A stretch of DNA of 64,000 nucleotides from NCBI RefSeq assembly GCF_022809095.1, contig NZ_JALAZE010000006.1, forward strand, positions 116,582-180,581, given 5' to 3'. Shown here one piece after another: positions 62,219 to 64,000 of the stretch. A program made the translations under genes and the position numbers. Every line of letters begins with the position of its first letter. Position 1 is the stretch's first letter. This DNA is from Bacillus kexueae (GTDB lineage: Bacteria > Bacillota > Bacilli > Bacillales > Aeribacillaceae). The notes under the pieces are model-generated. The model saw only the letters and a list, made by a program, of their open reading frames with translations. It ran no database searches and had not been told where the DNA came from.

Positions 62219-62252
62219 AAAAGCTCCTACTCATTTGAGTAAGAGCTTTAAA
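62219..62252 (-). terminator. Terminator of the rRNA-tRNA operon
   Basis: AAAGCTC-C-TACTC and GAGTA-A-GAGCTTT pair around ATTT with one internal mismatch. Confidence 0.8.
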
Positions 62253-62262
62253 ATTAAATAAA

Positions 62263-62345
62263 TACCTGAGGCCGGACTTGAACCGGCACGCCATCGCTGG
62301 CAGTGGATTTTGAGTCCACCGTGTCTGCCATTCCACCACTCAGGC
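62263..62345 (-). tRNA. tRNA-Leu (anticodon CAA)
   Basis: Class II tRNA with long variable arm; anticodon loop CTCAAAA. CCA is not encoded. Last gene of the cluster. Confidence 0.96.
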
Positions 62346-62372
62346 AAAAAGTAATATATAAAAAAAAAGACA

Positions 62373-62461
62373 TGGTGCCGAGGGCCGGACTCGAACCGGC
62401 ACGGTAGTCACCTACCGCAGGATTTTAAGTCCTGTGTGTCTGCCAATTCCACCACCCCGGC
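62373..62461 (-). tRNA. tRNA-Leu (anticodon TAA)
   Basis: Class II tRNA; anticodon loop CTTAAAA; CCA encoded. Confidence 0.96.
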
Positions 62462-62474
62462 AGTTGTCTATGTA

Positions 62475-62548
<74 letters not shown>

Positions 62549-62555
62549 ATACAAT

Positions 62556-62630
62556 TGGAGCGGAAGACGGGATTCGAACCCGCGACCCCCACCTTGGCAA
62601 GGTGGTGTTCTACCACTGAACTACTTCCGC
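62556..62630 (-). tRNA. tRNA-Gly (anticodon GCC)
   Basis: Anticodon loop TTGCCAA; GCGGAAG acceptor stem; CCA encoded. Confidence 0.96.
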
Positions 62631-62679
62631 ACTTTGAATAATGTATACTATGCACTTGTAGAATATATGTTAAAAAAAT

Positions 62680-62754
62680 TGGCTGGGCTAGCTGGATTCG
62701 AACCAGCGCATCACGGAGTCAAAGTCCGTTGCCTTACCGCTTGGCTATAGCCCA
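62680..62754 (-). tRNA. tRNA-Gln (anticodon TTG)
   Basis: Anticodon loop CTTTGAC; TGGGCTA acceptor start; CCA encoded. Confidence 0.96.
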
Positions 62755-62775
62755 ATAATATCATATGATTTCACA

Positions 62776-62852
62776 TGGGGCGACTGATGGGAATCGAACC
62801 CACGAATGCCAGAGCCACAATCTGGTGCGTTAACCACTTCGCCACAGCCGCC
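62776..62852 (-). tRNA. tRNA-His (anticodon GTG)
   Basis: Anticodon loop TTGTGGC; extra 5' G typical of tRNA-His; CCA encoded. Confidence 0.96.
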
Positions 62853-62860
62853 ATCGTAAT

Positions 62861-62934
62861 TGGCAGGGGCAGTAGGAATCGAACCCACACCGGAGGTTTT
62901 GGAGACCTCTGTTCTACCGTTAAACTATGCCCCT
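62861..62934 (-). tRNA. tRNA-Trp (anticodon CCA)
   Basis: Anticodon loop CTCCAAA; AGGGGCA acceptor start; CCA encoded. Confidence 0.96.
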
Positions 62935-62939
62935 ATAAA

Positions 62940-63024
62940 TGGTGGAGGGGGACGGATTCGAACCGCCGAACCCTGAGGGAGCGGATTTACAGTCCGCCGC
63001 GTTTAGCCACTTCGCTACCCCTCC
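62940..63024 (-). tRNA. tRNA-Tyr (anticodon GTA)
   Basis: Class II tRNA; anticodon loop CTGTAAA; CCA encoded. Confidence 0.96.
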
Positions 63025-63035
63025 AAAAAAGAGAG

Positions 63036-63108
<73 letters not shown>

Positions 63109-63118
63109 ATGTTAAAAA

Positions 63119-63194
63119 TGGTGGCTCGGGACGGAATCGAACCGCCGACACAAGGATTTTCAGTCCTTTGCTCTACCGACTGAGCTACCGAGCC
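63119..63194 (-). tRNA. tRNA-Phe (anticodon GAA)
   Basis: Anticodon loop CTGAAAA; GGCTCGG acceptor start; CCA encoded. Confidence 0.96.
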
Positions 63195-63209
63195 GAATAA
63201 TATGTTAAA

Positions 63210-63285
63210 TGGCGGTCCCGACGGGAATCGAACCCGCGATCTCCTGCGTGACAGGCAGGCATGTTAACCGCTACACCACGGGACC
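63210..63285 (-). tRNA. tRNA-Asp (anticodon GTC)
   Basis: Anticodon loop CTGTCAC; GGTCCCG acceptor start; CCA encoded. Confidence 0.96.
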
Positions 63286-63296
63286 TCTCATTATTT

Positions 63297-63373
<77 letters not shown>

Positions 63374-63506
63374 ACGATAAATAATAAACATCAATGTATT
63401 ATTATGCTAAAAATTATCCCTTTTGACCGTCCCACTCTCAGAATGAAATCTCAAGTAGTTTCTCGAGTGGTACGCTGGAGATTATTCAGTGAAGCTTATT
63501 CGTTCG

Positions 63507-63521
63507 TGCTCCACCCCGCGA
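63507..63521 (-). pseudogene. 5' remnant of a second initiator tRNA
   Basis: TGCTCCACCCCGCGA repeats exactly the 5' part of tRNA-fMet (63360-63374) and is followed by a similar ATAA. No body of a tRNA follows it on the minus strand. About 130 bases of unique sequence separate the two copies. Confidence 0.6.
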
Positions 63522-63530
63522 TAATAATTA

Positions 63531-63606
63531 TGGTGGAGGATGACGGGATCGAACCGCCGACCCCTTGCTTGTAAGGCAAGTGCTCTCCCAGCTGAGCTAA
63601 TCCTCC
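63531..63606 (-). tRNA. tRNA-Val (anticodon TAC)
   Basis: Anticodon loop CTTACAA; GGAGGAT acceptor start; CCA encoded. Confidence 0.96.
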
Positions 63607-63609
63607 ATA

Positions 63610-63684
63610 TGGTGACCCGTACGGGATTCGAACCCGTGTTACCGCCGTGAAAGGGCGGTGTCTTAACCACTTGACCAACGGGCC
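63610..63684 (-). tRNA. tRNA-Glu (anticodon TTC)
   Basis: Anticodon loop CTTTCAC; GGCCCGT acceptor start; CCA encoded. Confidence 0.96.
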
Positions 63685-63694
63685 ATGTTTGTTA

Positions 63695-63786
63695 TGGCGG
63701 AGAGCAAGGGATTCGAACCCTTGAGACGGCGGTGACCGTCTACACGATTTCCAATCGTGCTCCTTCGACCTCTCGGACAGCTCTCC
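63695..63786 (-). tRNA. tRNA-Ser (anticodon GGA)
   Basis: Class II tRNA with long variable arm; anticodon loop TTGGAAA; CCA encoded. Confidence 0.96.
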
Positions 63787-63790
63787 AAGT

Positions 63791-63865
63791 TGGCTCCGCA
63801 GGCAGGATTCGAACCTGCGACCGTTCGGTTAACAGCCGAATGCTCTACCACTGAGCTACTGCGGA
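63791..63865 (-). tRNA. tRNA-Asn (anticodon GTT)
   Basis: Anticodon loop CTGTTAA; TCCGCAG acceptor start; CCA encoded. First tRNA after the 5S gene. Confidence 0.96.
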
Positions 63866-63872
63866 ATAATAT

Positions 63873-63988
63873 CGCCTGGCAGCGTCCTACTCTCACAGGG
63901 AAAACCCAACTACCATCGGCGCTGAAGAGCTTAACTTCCGTGTTCGGTATGGGAACGGGTGTGACCTCTTCGCTATCGCCACCAGACA
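63873..63988 (-). rRNA. 5S ribosomal RNA
   Basis: About 116 bases with the 5S hallmarks on minus: CTGGTGGCGATAGCG at the 5' end, CCCGTTCCCATACCGAACAC in the loop region and GTAGGACGCTGCCAGGC at the 3' end. The 23S and 16S genes should lie just beyond the window. Confidence 0.96.
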
Positions 63989-64000
63989 CTTATTTAAGCA

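Overview
This window is chromosomal DNA of a low-GC, endospore-forming Bacillaceae. The evidence is the set of gene families (PrkA, YhbH, YhbB, YdbS/YdbT, YkkC/YkkD, HutU/I/G, MifM/YidC2-like pair, Ak.1-type subtilisin), strong GGAGG-type ribosome binding sites with many GTG and TTG starts, 7-1-7 Fur boxes, and a 16-gene tRNA cluster downstream of a 5S rRNA in the order of the Bacillus subtilis trnD cluster. Most genes lie on the minus strand, as do the rRNA and tRNA genes, which suggests replication runs toward decreasing coordinates.

Layout. 1-5.5 kb: the 3' part of a sortase-anchored nuclease/5'-nucleotidase (YhcR-like), a tetR-ykkC-ykkD efflux operon with a visible operator, a secreted acidic low-complexity protein, and a frameshifted TPR-like gene. 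5.5-9.8 kb: a fatty-acid/biotin block in the yhfUTS order (bioY, acyl-CoA ligase, thiolase, plus an SDR) behind a BirA-like operator. 9.9-13.9 kb: a site-2-type protease, small hypothetical genes and an HD phosphohydrolase. 14-18.2 kb: a Fur-controlled hydroxamate-siderophore ABC operon. 18.2-29 kb: phosphatases, YdbST, an RND pump, an HssRS-like two-component pair, a LysR regulator and two tiny genes. 29.3-33.3 kb: an EamA exporter, malic enzyme, and a MifM-like arrest-peptide leader in front of a second YidC. 33.6-38.1 kb: yhbH, a small gene, and a TetR-controlled ABC-2 exporter. 38.1-45.4 kb: histidine utilisation genes hutU-hutI-hutG followed by a YjiH-type membrane protein, with an AraC-type response regulator whose phospho-acceptor site is Glu. 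45.7-58.7 kb: Ak.1-like subtilase, prkA, trmL, yhbB, queG, B3/B4 protein, CAP-LysM protein, lipoprotein, DUF554 protein, small proteins and an MDR dehydrogenase. 59-62 kb: an AT-rich helD gene. 62.2-64 kb: the tRNA cluster and 5S rRNA.

Two signals stand out. First, positions 31751-32054 look like a complete MifM-type regulatory device. A 91-codon membrane leader ends in an Asn-Asp-Glu-Glu motif. Its last codons form the left arm of a 13-bp hairpin whose right arm is the Shine-Dalgarno sequence of the downstream yidC gene. Second, seven copies of one 165-300 bp intergenic element all lie in the same orientation. Six of them end within a few bases of an intrinsic terminator hairpin, and three begin exactly on a stop codon, so the element appears to occupy the space between stop codon and terminator. 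A separate MITE-like element with terminal inverted repeats, a 21-bp tandem-repeat tract, a remnant of a second initiator tRNA and several unlisted micro-genes are also described.

All functional calls are from reading motifs and remembered families; no database search was possible.
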